The notes: a model not told the origin generated them from the sequence alone. Positions 18,516 to 29,013 are shown, numbered from the stretch's first letter. The stretch is DNA of 64,000 bases from Burkholderia ubonensis subsp. mesacidophila (GCF_002097715.1 NZ_CP020738.1:2852001-2916000); one strand, 5' to 3'. Numbers and translations are program-made.

Positions 18516-19535
18516 CGTCGGATGTGGTGCGCGGCGTCTCGGCGCGATGATCGGTTTCGATTGTCGGCCGGCCGCCTCGCGATGCCGCCACCGCCTGCGT
18601 GAAGGTGGGCCGAGCGAATCAGCCCCCGTGACGCAACATCCCGCCGCATGCGGCAGCCCTTTCTTCACGCTTCATGTCCCGCCCCATCTACGCGGAACCG
18701 TCGGACTGCGACTTGCCGCATCCGGGGCCCGATCCGATCGGTCAGGACACGCCCGCCCGTCCTGACGGCGCCCCGCTGCCGCTGGGCGGCGGCTGCCGCG
18801 AACGCCGGCGCCGAATCGTGAGGTGCCAATTACCTCCACAATTCCGCTGATTGTTGAGGAATCTCAATAGCCCACACCCCAAAGAATTCGAAACGGACAT
18901 GCAGCCGCGAAAGCTCGCGTCCGACCTCTTTTTTTTGCCTGCCCACGATCAGTCCGCTGCCCGCACCGCCCCGCCAGACGGGCGCATCCCGGCGATGCGC
19001 AATGCGCAGAACGGCATAGCCGAATTGTCGCCCCTCACGAATTTCCCATTTCATATTTTCACCAAAAAATCAAAATCAAAACAAACAAAAACATACTATT
19101 AATAACTTAACTTAAACAACCACCAAGCCATCTAAATTCCATTTTTTAACATTACAAACACACAACACGGCAAGCAAGGCGCAAACGTTTTCCATTTCAT
19201 TTGTCTTACTTTATCGCCATGGCGCTTGTCCATCCATCGACACCACCATCGCCAACACATTGATATACAAGGCTATCGCGCACCAAGACGTCACACTGAA
19301 TGCCTTTCATTTTGCATTCTTACGATTTAAAGATTCCTGACGATTCAATCGTCACCCTCACCACTTATTAACCAAATTTCAACTTTCTCGCGCACCAATT
19401 TTTCACTTTTTAGCAATCTCTAAAATCCACCTCAAATAAACTCCGATCACATTTTTTGAGATTGCACGAGCGCACGGCATATTCATCTAACGAAAGAGCC
19501 CGGTGTGTTGCGTGATTATTTGGAGGTAGTTGGTT
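18516..19535. promoter_or_regulatory. 1-kb non-coding region upstream of the adhesin gene
   Basis: The first 300 bases have normal GC content. From about 18,850, and strongly from 19,050 to 19,500, the sequence is AT-rich with A- and T-tracts, unlike the surrounding 67% GC. No open frame here looks like a gene. A possible promoter is TTGAGA at 19456-19461 with CATATT 16 bases on. TGGAGG at 19521-19526 is the ribosome site of the adhesin gene. AT-rich leaders of this kind are typical targets of H-NS-type silencers; this is inference. Confidence 0.5.
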
Positions 19536-22500
19536 ATGAACCGCGCATACCGCTCGATCTGGAACGAATCGCTCGGCACCTGGGTCGCCGCATCGGAGCT
19601 CGACTCGGCTCACGGCAAAGGCAAACGCTCGGCCTCGGTCAAGCTGCTGGTCAGCCTGCTGCTCGCAACGTTGGCGCCTGCCGGGTATGCGTCGACCTAC
19701 ACCGGATCACTCACCTGCAATAGCGGCGCCGGGACGGTGCTCGGTCATTCGCTTCCGGCCCAGACATCCGGCCCGGTCGATGGCAGCGGCACCTGGTCGA
19801 ACGTCGCAGGTTGCAATGCCAACGGGGGCGGTTATGGCGTCGGCTTCAACGGCGTGACGTTGTTCGGTTCGTTCGCAACGGCGTCGGGTGACGGCGCCGT
19901 CGGGATCGGCCTTGGCACGCTGGCAGCGCAGGGCGCGACCGCGGTCGGCTCCTTTGCCACCGCTTCCGGGACATCCAGCAATGCGTACGGCTTCAATGCA
20001 ACGGCATCGGCAACGGGAGCGACCGCGCTCGGCAGTTCCTCCACCGCAGCGGGCGTGAACTCGGTCGCCGCCGGCCTGCAGGCGTCGGTCGCGTCGACGG
20101 CAACCTCCGGCATCGCGGTGGGCCGCGGCGCGACGGTCAACGGCGCATACGGCATCGCCCAGGGCGACGGCATCGTGTCCGGCGCGACCGGCCAGAACGT
20201 CGCGATCGGCTCGAGCGGCACGACGGCCAACAGCGGCACGGCAGCCGGCGGCGCCGTTGCGATCGGTCGCGGCCAGACGGCGTCGGGTGACGGCGCGGTC
20301 GCGATCGGCGACCCGAACAGCGCAACCGGCACCGGCGCGCTGGCGGTCGGCGCCAACAACACGTCGAACGGCCAGGGCGCCGTCGCGCTCGGCAACGGCA
20401 ACTCGGCGACCGGCCTGGGCGCCGTGTCGATCGGCAACGCCAGCACGTCGAACAACAGCTCGGTGGCGATCGGCAATACGGCAACCGCAACCGGCTCGGA
20501 CGGCTCGGTTGCAATCGGTAGCTCCGCCACCGCGACGGGCCGGGGCGCGATCGCGCTCGGCAACGTCGGCAGTTTCCTGGCCAAGACGCAGGCCACCGGC
20601 GTCGACGCGCTTGCGCTCGGCAACGGCGCCACCGCAAGCGGCCCTGCCGGCGCGGTCGCGCTCGGTGCGGCCAGCGTGGCCTCGAACGGCTACGCGACGG
20701 CGGTCGGTTCGAATGCAACGGCATCCGGCTCCGGTTCCGTCGCGGTCGCACAGAACGCCAACGCGTCGGCCACGAACGCCATCGCGATGGGCGTCGGCTC
20801 GAACGCGAACGTCGCGAACTCGGTTGCCCTCGGCAGCAGCTCGGTGACCACCGCCACCGCGTCGACCGTGACCGGCGGCACCGGCACGGTCAGCAGCACC
20901 ACGATCGGCACCCAGACGTTCGGCACGTACGCGGGCGCCGCATCGGCGGGCGGCGTGGTCAGCGTCGGCGCGGTGAACGCCGAGCGCCGCATCCAGAACG
21001 TCGGCGCCGGCCTGATCAGCGCAACCAGCACGGATGCCATCAACGGCAGCCAGCTCTATGCGGTCGCGAGCACGACGACGTCGAGCATCACGAGCCTGTC
21101 GACGTCGGCTTCGACCGGCATCTCGTCGGCCAACAGCTCGATCGTATCGCTCTCCACGTCGGCTTCGACGGGGATCAGCACCGCGCAAAGCGGGGTCAAC
21201 TCGCTGTCCACGGGCCTGAGCTCGACCAACAGCTCGGTTGCTTCGCTGTCGACTTCGGCTTCGACGGGTATCTCGTCGGCCACCAGCTCGATCGCCTCGC
21301 TGTCCACGTCGACCTCGACCGGCGTCAGCTCGCTTTCGACCGGGCTGAGCACGACGAACAGCACGGTGACGTCGCTGTCGACCTCGGCTTCGACGGGCAT
21401 CAGCACGGCACAGAGCGGCGTCAATTCGCTGTCCACCGGTCTGTCGACTACCAACAGCACGGTCACCTCGCTGTCGACCTCCGCTTCGACCGGCATCAGC
21501 ACCGCGCAGAGCGGTGTCAATTCGCTGTCCACCGGTCTGTCGACCACCAACAGCACGGTCACCTCGCTTTCGACCTCCGCTTCGACCGGTATCAGTACGG
21601 CGCAAAGCGGCGTCAATTCGCTGTCGACGGGTCTGAGTACCACCAACAGCACAGTAACGTCGCTGTCGACGTCGGCGTCGACCGGCATCAGCACGGCGCA
21701 GAGCGGCGTCAATTCGTTGTCGACTGGCCTCAGCTCGACCAACAGCTCCGTTGCGTCGCTGTCGACGTCGGCATCGACCGGCATCAGCACGGCGCAAAGC
21801 GGCGTCAATTCGCTGTCGACCGGCCTCAGCTCGACCAACAGCTCCGTCGCTTCACTGTCGACTTCGGCTTCGACGGGTATCTCGTCGGCCACCAGCTCGA
21901 TCGCCTCGCTGTCCACGTCGACCTCGACCGGCGTCAGCTCGCTTTCGACCGGGCTGAGCACGACGAACAGCACGGTGACGTCGCTGTCGACCTCGGCTTC
22001 GACGGGCATCAGCACGGCACAGAGCGGTGTCAATTCGCTGTCCACCGGTCTGTCGACTACCAACAGCACGGTCACCTCGCTTTCGACCTCCGCTTCGACC
22101 GGTATCAGCACCGCGCAGAGCGGTGTCAACTCGTTGTCCACCGGCCTGAGCTCGACCAACAGCTCCGTCGCTTCGCTGTCGACGTCGACCTCGACCGGCA
22201 TCAGTTCGCTGTCCACCGGCCTGAGCTCGGTGACGACCACCACCAACAACCTCGGCAACAGCACCGCCGCGGCGCTCGGCGGCGGCTCGACCTACAACCC
22301 GGCCACCGGCACGGTCTCGGCACCGTCGTACACCACGTACAACGCGAACGGCACGACGTCCACCGCGAACAGCGTCGGCTCGGCAGTCGACAACATCAAC
22401 AGCCAGGGCATCAAGTACTTCCACGCGAATTCGACTGCGCCAGACAGCAAGGCCCTCGGCACCAACTCGGTCGCGATCGGCCCGAACGCCGTCGCGAACA

Positions 22501-25500
22501 ACGCAAGCGACGTCGCGCTCGGCAGCGGTTCCGTCACCGCAGCCGCGAATCCGACCGCCAGCGCCACCATCGGCGGCACGAGCTATTCGTTTGCCGGCTC
22601 GACCCCGAGCAGCGTCGTCAGCGTCGGCGCAGCCGGCGCCGAGCGCCAGGTCACGAACGTCGCGGCCGGCCAAATTTCCGCCACCAGCACGGATGCCATC
22701 AACGGCTCGCAGCTCTACGCGACCAACACCGCGATCAACACGCTGTCGACGTCGACCTCGACGGCCGTGGGCTCGCTGTCGACCGGCCTGAGTTCGAGCT
22801 CGTCCGCGCTTTCCTCGCTCTCGACGGGCGTCGGTTCGCTGTCGACGGGCCTGAGCTCGACCAACAGCTCGGTTGCTTCGCTGTCGACCTCGGCTTCGAC
22901 CGGCATCTCGACGGCCACCAGCTCGATCGCTTCGCTCTCCACGTCGACGTCGACCGGCATCAGCTCGCTGTCGACTTCCGCTTCGACGGGAATCAGCACG
23001 GCGCAGAGCGGCGTCAATTCGCTGTCGACCGGCCTCAGCTCGACCAATAGTTCCGTCGCTTCGCTGTCCACCTCCACGTCGACCGGCATCAGCACCGCGC
23101 AGAGCGGCGTCAACTCCCTGTCGACCGGCCTGAGCTCGACCAACAGCTCCGTCGCTTCGCTGTCGACCTCGGCTTCGACCGGTATCTCGTCGGCCACCAG
23201 CTCGATTGCCTCGCTCTCCACGTCGACGTCGACCGGGATCAGCACCGCGCAAAGCGGCGTCAATTCCCTGTCGACCGGCCTGAGCTCGACCAACAGCTCC
23301 GTCACTTCGCTGTCGACTTCGGCTTCGACCGGCATTTCGTCGGCCAACAGCTCGATCGCTTCGCTTTCCACGTCGACCTCGACCGGGATCAGCTCGCTGT
23401 CGACTTCCACGTCGACGGGCATCTCGTCGGCCAACAGCTCGATCGCTTCGCTTTCCACCTCGACTTCGACCGGTATCAGCTCGCTGTCGACTTCCGCGTC
23501 GACGGGCATCTCGTCGGCTAACAGCTCGATCGTGTCGCTCTCCACGTCGACCTCGACCGGGATCAGCACCGCACAAAGCGGCGTCAACTCCCTGTCGACG
23601 GGCCTGAGCTCGACCAACAGCTCTGTCGCCTCGCTGTCCACCTCGACTTCGACCGGCATCAGCTCGCTGTCGACTTCCGCTTCGACCGGCATCTCGTCGG
23701 CTAGCAGCTCGATCGCGTCACTGTCAACGTCAACCTCGACCGGCATCAATTCGCTGTCCACCGGCTTGAGCTCGACCGACAGCTCGGTAGCTTCGCTGTC
23801 GACCTCCACATCGACCGGCATCAGCACTGCACAAAGTGGCGTCAATTCGCTGTCGACCGGCCTCAGCTCGACCAACAGCTCCGTCGCGTCGCTGTCGACT
23901 TCGACTTCGACGGGTATCTCGTCGGCCAACAGCTCGATCGCCTCGCTGTCCACCTCGACTTCGACCGGCATCGGCTCGCTGTCCACCGGCTTGAGCTCGA
24001 CCGATAGCTCGGTCGTTTCGCTCTCCACCTCGACGTCGACCGGGATCAGCACCGCACAAAGCGGCGTCAATTCCCTGTCGACGGGCCTGAGCTCGACCAA
24101 CAGCTCTGTCGCCTCGCTGTCGACCTCTGCTTCGACGGGAATCTCGACGGCCACCAGCTCGATCGCTTCGCTGTCCACCTCGACGTCGACCGGCATCGGC
24201 TCGTTGTCGACGGGTCTGAGCTCGACCGATAGCTCGGTCGTTTCGCTCTCCACCTCCACGTCGACCGGCATCAGCACCGCACAAAGCGGCGTCAACTCCC
24301 TGTCGACGGGCTTGAGCTCGACCAACAGCTCCGTCGCCTCGCTGTCGACCTCCACGTCGACCGGTATCAGCACCGCACAAAGCGGCGTCAATTCCCTGTC
24401 GACGGGCCTGAGCTCGACCAACAGCTCTGTCGCCTCGCTGTCCACCTCCACGTCGACCGGTATCTCGACGGCCAACAGCTCGATCGCTTCGCTGTCTACG
24501 TCGACCTCGACCGGCATCAGCTCGCTGTCCACCGGCCTGAGCTCGGTGACGACCAACACCAACAACCTCGGCAACAGCACCGCCGCAGCGCTCGGCGGCG
24601 GCGCAACGTACAACCCGACGACCGGCACGATCTCGGCCCCGTCGTACACCACGTACAACGCGAACGGCACGACGACCACCGCCAACAGCGTCGGCGCTGC
24701 GATCGACAACATCAACAGCCAGGGCATCAAGTACTTCCACGCGAACTCGACCGCACCGGACAGTCAGGCCCTCGGCACCAACTCGGTCGCGATCGGTCCG
24801 AACGCCGTCGCGAACAACGCAAGCGACGTCGCGCTCGGCAGCGGGTCGGTCACCGCAGCCGCGAATCCGACCAGCAGCGCGACCATCGGCTCGACGACGT
24901 ACGGCAACTTCGCCGGCGCCACGCCGTCGAGCGTCGTGAGCGTCGGCAGCGCTGGGGCGGAACGTCAGATCACCAACGTGGCGGCCGGCCGGATCACGTC
25001 GTCCAGCACAGACGCGATCAACGGCAGCCAGCTCTACGCAGTCGCAAGCACCACCAATTCGAGCATCACGTCGCTGTCCACGTCGACTTCGACCGGCATC
25101 GGCTCGCTGTCCACCGGCCTGTCGAGCACGAACAGCACGGTCGCGTCGCTGTCCTCGACGCTGTCGTCGTCTGACAGCGCGATCGCGTCGCTGTCGACCG
25201 GACTCTCGACAACGGACAGCAGCGTGACTTCGCTGTCGACGTCAACTTCGACGGGCATTTCGTCGGCCACGAGCTCGATCGCTTCGCTGTCCACGTCCAC
25301 CTCGACCGGTATCAGCTCGCTGTCCACTGGCCTCAGCTCGACCAACAGCTCGGTCGCGTCGCTGTCCACCTCGACTTCGACCGGCATCAGCTCGCTGTCG
25401 ACGGGCCTGAGCTCGACCGACAGCTCCGTCGCGTCCCTGTCGACCTCCACGTCGACCGGCATCTCGACGGCCACCAGCTCGATTGCGTCGCTGTCGACGT

Positions 25501-28500
25501 CAACTTCGACCGGCATCAGCTCGCTGTCCACCGGCCTCAGCTCGACCGACAGCTCCGTCGCGTCCCTGTCGACTTCCACGTCGACCGGTATCTCGACGGC
25601 CACCAGCTCGATTGCCTCGCTGTCCACCTCGACGTCGACGGGCATCAGCTCGCTGTCGACGGGCCTCAGCTCGACTGACAGCTCCGTCGCGTCCCTGTCG
25701 ACTTCCACGTCGACCGGCATTTCGACGGCCACCAGCTCGATTGCCTCGCTGTCCACGTCCACCTCGACCGGCATCAGCTCGCTTTCGACGGGCCTGAGCT
25801 CGACCGACAGCTCCGTCGCGTCCCTGTCGACGTCCACGTCGACCGGCATTTCGACGGCCACCAGCTCGATCGCTTCGCTGTCCACGTCCACCTCGACGGG
25901 CATCAACTCGCTGTCGACGGGCCTCAGCTCGACCGACAGTTCCGTCGCGTCCCTGTCGACCTCCACGTCGACCGGTATCTCAACGGCCACCAGCTCGATT
26001 GCCTCGCTGTCCACGTCGACCTCGACCGGTATCAGCTCGCTGTCGACCTCCACGTCGACCGGCATCTCGACGGCCACCAGCTCGATTGCCTCGTTGTCCA
26101 CGTCGACTTCGACCGGCATCAGCTCGCTGTCCACCGGTCTCAGCTCGACCGACAGCTCCGTCGCGTCCCTGTCGACCTCCACGTCGACCGGTATCTCGAC
26201 GGCCACCAGCTCGATCGTGTCGCTGTCCACGTCGACCTCGACCGGCATCACCTCACTGTCCACCGGTCTCAGCTCGACCAACAGCTCGGTCGCCTCGCTC
26301 TCCACGTCGACCTCGACGGGCATCAGCTCGCTGTCGACTGGTTTGAGCTCGACCGACAGCTCGGTTGCGTCCCTGTCGACGTCCACGTCGACGGGCATCT
26401 CGACGGCCACCAGCTCGATCGCCTCGCTGTCCACGTCGACCTCGACCGGCATCAGCTCGCTGTCCACCGGCCTGAGCTCGACCAACAGCTCGGTCGCCTC
26501 GCTGTCCACGTCCACCTCGACCGGCATCAGCTCGCTGTCGACGGGCCTCAGCTCGACCGACAGCTCCGTCGCGTCCCTGTCGACTTCCACGTCGACCGGT
26601 ATCTCGACGGCCACCAGCTCGATCGCGTCGCTGTCCACGTCGACTTCGACCGGCATCAACTCGCTGTCTACCGGCCTGAGCTCGACCGATAGTTCGGTCG
26701 CCTCGCTGTCGACGTCCACGTCGACCGGCATCTCGACGGCCACCAGCTCGATCGCGTCGCTCTCCACGTCGACTTCGACCGGTATCAGCTCGCTGTCCAC
26801 CGGCCTGAGCTCGACCGACAGTTCCGTCGCGTCCCTGTCGACTTCCACGTCGACGGGCATCTCGACGGCCACCAGCTCGATCGCGTCGCTGTCCACGTCG
26901 ACCTCGACCGGCATCAGCTCGCTGTCCACCGGCCTGAGCTCGACCGACAGCTCGGTTGCGTCCCTGTCGACTTCCACGTCGACCGGCATCTCGACGGCCA
27001 CCAGCTCGATCGCGTCGCTGTCCACGTCGACTTCGACCGGCATCGGCTCGCTGTCCACCGGCCTGAGCTCGACCAACAGCTCCGTCGCTTCGCTGTCCAC
27101 CTCGACCTCGACCGGCATCGGTTCGCTGTCCACCGGCCTGAGCTCGACCAACAGCACGGTCGCTTCGCTGTCCACCTCGACCTCGACCGGCATCAACTCG
27201 CTGTCCACCGGCCTGAGCTCGACCAACAGCACCGTCGCATCGCTGTCCACCTCGACTTCGACCGGCATCGGCTCCCTGTCCACCGGCCTGAGCACGACCG
27301 ACAGCACCGTCGCGTCGCTGTCGACCTCCACGTCGAGCGGCATCGGCTCGCTGTCCACCGGCCTGTCGTCGACCAACAGCAACCTCACGTCGCTGTCGAC
27401 GTCGACCTCGACCGCGATCCAGGCCGCGAAGACGCACTACTACAGCGTCAACGACAACGGCACGCAGCAGGCCAACTACAACAACGACGGCGCAACCGGC
27501 GTCAACGCCATCGCGGCAGGCGTGAACGCAAGCGCATCGGGCGCGAGCAGCGTCGCGGTCGGCGACGGCGCGAACGCGTCGTCGAACGGCGCGGTCGCCA
27601 TCGGCCAGAACGCGTCGGCGACAGGCGGCAAGGCCGTGTCGATCGGCGTCGCGAACACGGCGAGCGGTGACGGCGCGGTCGCGATCGGCGATCCGAACGT
27701 GGCCACCGGCACCGGCGCGGTCGCGCTCGGCGCGAACAACACGGCGACCGGCAACGGCGCGCTGGCGATCGGCAACGCCAACACGGCGACGGGTAACGGC
27801 TCGCTCGCCCTCGGCAACACGGCGACGGCCGCCGGCGCAGGCTCGCTGGCATTCGGCTCGAACGCGGTCGCGAACAACCTCAACGACGTCGCGCTCGGCA
27901 CGGGCTCCGTCACGGCCGCCGCGAACCCGACGTCGAGCACGACGATCGGCGGCATCACGTACTTCTTCGCGGGCAGCACGCCGACCAGCGTGGTGAGCGT
28001 CGGCGCGCCGGGCGCGGAACGCCAGATCACCAACGTCGCCGCGGGCCGCGTGTCGGCCACCAGCACGGACGCGATCAACGGCAGCCAGCTCAACGCGACG
28101 AACCTGGCCGTCAACAGCCTGTCGACGGCAACGTCGACGAGCATCGGCTCGCTGTCGACCGGAATCAGCTCGCTGTCCACCGGCCTGAGCTCGACCAACA
28201 GCACCGTCGCGTCGCTGTCCACGTCGACGTCGACCAGCATCAGCTCGCTGTCGACGGGCCTGTCGTCGACCAACAGCAACCTCACGTCGCTGTCGACGTC
28301 GACCTCGACCGGCCTGACCTCGCTGTCGACGGGCCTCAGCTCGACGAACAGCACCGTGGCGTCGCTGTCGACCGGCGTGACGAACATCAACACCCAGCTG
28401 AACCAGCTGTCGACGACGCTGAACAACAACACGACGCGCACGGTGAACAACAACGGCATCGCGGCCGACATGAACGGCACCGGCAGCGACCGCCCGACCG

Positions 28501-28973
28501 TCACGACGGGCTCGAACTCGGTGGCGATCGGCGCCGCGTCGAACGACAGCAACCGCTCGAACGTGGTCTCGGTCGGCAACGACACCCAGCAGCGCCAGAT
28601 CATCAACGTCGCGCCGGGCACGCAAGGCACCGATGCGGTCAACGTCAACCAGCTGACCGCGGTGCAGTCGACGCTGTCGACGGCGCTGTCGGGCCAGCAG
28701 GCGCAGATCAACAGCCTCGGTTCGCAACTGCAGCAGACCGACCAGATGGCGAAGCAGGGTATCGCGGCCGTCGGCGCGATGGCGTCGATCCCGCAGCTCG
28801 ACCGCGACGCCAACTTCGGGATGGGTGTCGGCACGTCGACCTTCCTCGGCCAGAAGGCGATGGCGGTCAACATGCAGGCGCGGATCACCGAGAACCTGAA
28901 GGCGTCGATCAACGGCGGCTTCAGCGGCGGCCAGAAGGTGATCGGCGCAGGCATGCTGTATCAGTGGAAATAA
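19536..28973 (+). CDS. Giant trimeric autotransporter adhesin (YadA family)
   Basis: The protein has 3145 residues, from ATG 19536 (TGGAGG ribosome site 9 bases upstream). Residues 1-53 are an extended signal peptide of the MNRxYRxIWNxxLGTWVAASE kind. A YadA-like head of SxAIG/TATG repeats follows (nt about 19,860-21,000), ending in a DAINGSQLYAV neck. Three long Ser/Thr-rich stalks (about 21,080-22,230; 22,740-24,540; 25,065-27,410) are separated by two near-identical inserts (ALGGG...YNP, GIKYFHANSTAPDS, DAINGSQLYA). A second head, a short stalk and a YadA anchor (GIAAVGAMASIPQ to LYQWK) complete it. Three copies form one surface fibre that binds host or matrix. The stalk is extremely rich in Ser/Thr, a plausible glycosylation substrate. 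Confidence 0.95.
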   Translation: MNRAYRSIWNESLGTWVAASELDSAHGKGKRSASVKLLVSLLLATLAPAGYASTYTGSLTCNSGAGTVLGHSLPAQTSGPVDGSGTWSNVAGCNANGGGYGVGFNGVTLFGSFATASGDGAVGIGLGTLAAQGATAVGSFATASGTSSNAYGFNATASATGATALGSSSTAAGVNSVAAGLQASVASTATSGIAVGRGATVNGAYGIAQGDGIVSGATGQNVAIGSSGTTANSGTAAGGAVAIGRGQTASGDGAVAIGDPNSATGTGALAVGANNTSNGQGAVALGNGNSATGLGAVSIGNASTSNNSSVAIGNTATATGSDGSVAIGSSATATGRGAIALGNVGSFLAKTQATGVDALALGNGATASGPAGAVALGAASVASNGYATAVGSNATASGSGSVAVAQNANASATNAIAMGVGSNANVANSVALGSSSVTTATASTVTGGTGTVSSTTIGTQTFGTYAGAASAGGVVSVGAVNAERRIQNVGAGLISATSTDAINGSQLYAVASTTTSSITSLSTSASTGISSANSSIVSLSTSASTGISTAQSGVNSLSTGLSSTNSSVASLSTSASTGISSATSSIASLSTSTSTGVSSLSTGLSTTNSTVTSLSTSASTGISTAQSGVNSLSTGLSTTNSTVTSLSTSASTGISTAQSGVNSLSTGLSTTNSTVTSLSTSASTGISTAQSGVNSLSTGLSTTNSTVTSLSTSASTGISTAQSGVNSLSTGLSSTNSSVASLSTSASTGISTAQSGVNSLSTGLSSTNSSVASLSTSASTGISSATSSIASLSTSTSTGVSSLSTGLSTTNSTVTSLSTSASTGISTAQSGVNSLSTGLSTTNSTVTSLSTSASTGISTAQSGVNSLSTGLSSTNSSVASLSTSTSTGISSLSTGLSSVTTTTNNLGNSTAAALGGGSTYNPATGTVSAPSYTTYNANGTTSTANSVGSAVDNINSQGIKYFHANSTAPDSKALGTNSVAIGPNAVANNASDVALGSGSVTAAANPTASATIGGTSYSFAGSTPSSVVSVGAAGAERQVTNVAAGQISATSTDAINGSQLYATNTAINTLSTSTSTAVGSLSTGLSSSSSALSSLSTGVGSLSTGLSSTNSSVASLSTSASTGISTATSSIASLSTSTSTGISSLSTSASTGISTAQSGVNSLSTGLSSTNSSVASLSTSTSTGISTAQSGVNSLSTGLSSTNSSVASLSTSASTGISSATSSIASLSTSTSTGISTAQSGVNSLSTGLSSTNSSVTSLSTSASTGISSANSSIASLSTSTSTGISSLSTSTSTGISSANSSIASLSTSTSTGISSLSTSASTGISSANSSIVSLSTSTSTGISTAQSGVNSLSTGLSSTNSSVASLSTSTSTGISSLSTSASTGISSASSSIASLSTSTSTGINSLSTGLSSTDSSVASLSTSTSTGISTAQSGVNSLSTGLSSTNSSVASLSTSTSTGISSANSSIASLSTSTSTGIGSLSTGLSSTDSSVVSLSTSTSTGISTAQSGVNSLSTGLSSTNSSVASLSTSASTGISTATSSIASLSTSTSTGIGSLSTGLSSTDSSVVSLSTSTSTGISTAQSGVNSLSTGLSSTNSSVASLSTSTSTGISTAQSGVNSLSTGLSSTNSSVASLSTSTSTGISTANSSIASLSTSTSTGISSLSTGLSSVTTNTNNLGNSTAAALGGGATYNPTTGTISAPSYTTYNANGTTTTANSVGAAIDNINSQGIKYFHANSTAPDSQALGTNSVAIGPNAVANNASDVALGSGSVTAAANPTSSATIGSTTYGNFAGATPSSVVSVGSAGAERQITNVAAGRITSSSTDAINGSQLYAVASTTNSSITSLSTSTSTGIGSLSTGLSSTNSTVASLSSTLSSSDSAIASLSTGLSTTDSSVTSLSTSTSTGISSATSSIASLSTSTSTGISSLSTGLSSTNSSVASLSTSTSTGISSLSTGLSSTDSSVASLSTSTSTGISTATSSIASLSTSTSTGISSLSTGLSSTDSSVASLSTSTSTGISTATSSIASLSTSTSTGISSLSTGLSSTDSSVASLSTSTSTGISTATSSIASLSTSTSTGISSLSTGLSSTDSSVASLSTSTSTGISTATSSIASLSTSTSTGINSLSTGLSSTDSSVASLSTSTSTGISTATSSIASLSTSTSTGISSLSTSTSTGISTATSSIASLSTSTSTGISSLSTGLSSTDSSVASLSTSTSTGISTATSSIVSLSTSTSTGITSLSTGLSSTNSSVASLSTSTSTGISSLSTGLSSTDSSVASLSTSTSTGISTATSSIASLSTSTSTGISSLSTGLSSTNSSVASLSTSTSTGISSLSTGLSSTDSSVASLSTSTSTGISTATSSIASLSTSTSTGINSLSTGLSSTDSSVASLSTSTSTGISTATSSIASLSTSTSTGISSLSTGLSSTDSSVASLSTSTSTGISTATSSIASLSTSTSTGISSLSTGLSSTDSSVASLSTSTSTGISTATSSIASLSTSTSTGIGSLSTGLSSTNSSVASLSTSTSTGIGSLSTGLSSTNSTVASLSTSTSTGINSLSTGLSSTNSTVASLSTSTSTGIGSLSTGLSTTDSTVASLSTSTSSGIGSLSTGLSSTNSNLTSLSTSTSTAIQAAKTHYYSVNDNGTQQANYNNDGATGVNAIAAGVNASASGASSVAVGDGANASSNGAVAIGQNASATGGKAVSIGVANTASGDGAVAIGDPNVATGTGAVALGANNTATGNGALAIGNANTATGNGSLALGNTATAAGAGSLAFGSNAVANNLNDVALGTGSVTAAANPTSSTTIGGITYFFAGSTPTSVVSVGAPGAERQITNVAAGRVSATSTDAINGSQLNATNLAVNSLSTATSTSIGSLSTGISSLSTGLSSTNSTVASLSTSTSTSISSLSTGLSSTNSNLTSLSTSTSTGLTSLSTGLSSTNSTVASLSTGVTNINTQLNQLSTTLNNNTTRTVNNNGIAADMNGTGSDRPTVTTGSNSVAIGAASNDSNRSNVVSVGNDTQQRQIINVAPGTQGTDAVNVNQLTAVQSTLSTALSGQQAQINSLGSQLQQTDQMAKQGIAAVGAMASIPQLDRDANFGMGVGTSTFLGQKAMAVNMQARITENLKASINGGFSGGQKVIGAGMLYQWK
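21080..22230 (+). repeat. Adhesin stalk repeat array 1
   Basis: Tandem in-frame units of the types SLSTSASTGIS, TAQSGVN and SLSTGLS. They combine 11-residue and 7-residue steps with L/I/V at core positions, as expected for a trimeric coiled coil. Blocks at about 21,230-21,400 and 21,840-22,010 are near-identical in DNA, indicating recent duplication. Confidence 0.85.
22740..24540 (+). repeat. Adhesin stalk repeat array 2
   Basis: Same building blocks as array 1, with many SSANSSIA and TAQSGVN variants. It is flanked by the two copies of the GIKYFHANSTAPDS insert, making this block prone to loss or gain by homologous recombination. Confidence 0.85.
25065..27410 (+). repeat. Adhesin stalk repeat array 3 with 129-bp tandem units
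   Basis: Consecutive GCGTCCCTGT marks end at 25440, 25569, 25698, 25827 and 25956, an exact 129-base period (43 residues = 11+7+11+7+7). The next mark is 216 bases on (129 plus 87, an extra 18+11 residue step). This is the most homogeneous part of the gene and probably the youngest. Confidence 0.92.
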
Positions 28974-28987
28974 GCCGAGCCGCGCGG

Positions 28988-29013
28988 GCCGGGCGCAGTC
29001 GTCAGCGCCCGGC
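28988..29013 (+). terminator. Hairpin between adhesin and OmpA-like lipoprotein genes
   Basis: GCCGGGCGC at 28988-28996 pairs perfectly with GCGCCCGGC at 29005-29013 around an 8-base loop, 14 bases after the adhesin stop. No U-tract follows, so it may attenuate transcription or protect the mRNA 3' end rather than fully terminate. Confidence 0.5.

Noticed and set aside
18851..19102. 83-residue plus-strand frame in the AT-rich adhesin leader
   Set aside because: Composition follows the local AT bias, ends in a Lys/Thr run, has no ribosome site; more likely regulatory DNA.
21056..27388. Very long minus-strand open frames (402, 671 and 784 codons) opposite the adhesin stalk
   Set aside because: They arise because the TCG/ACC/AGC-rich repeats have no stops in the opposite frame. 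Their translations are simple periodic repeats mirroring the sense array, and they lack ribosome sites.
19536..28973. Stalk array considered as a non-coding satellite or CRISPR-like repeat
   Set aside because: The units keep one open frame for over 9 kb with signal peptide, necks and membrane anchor, so they are coding.
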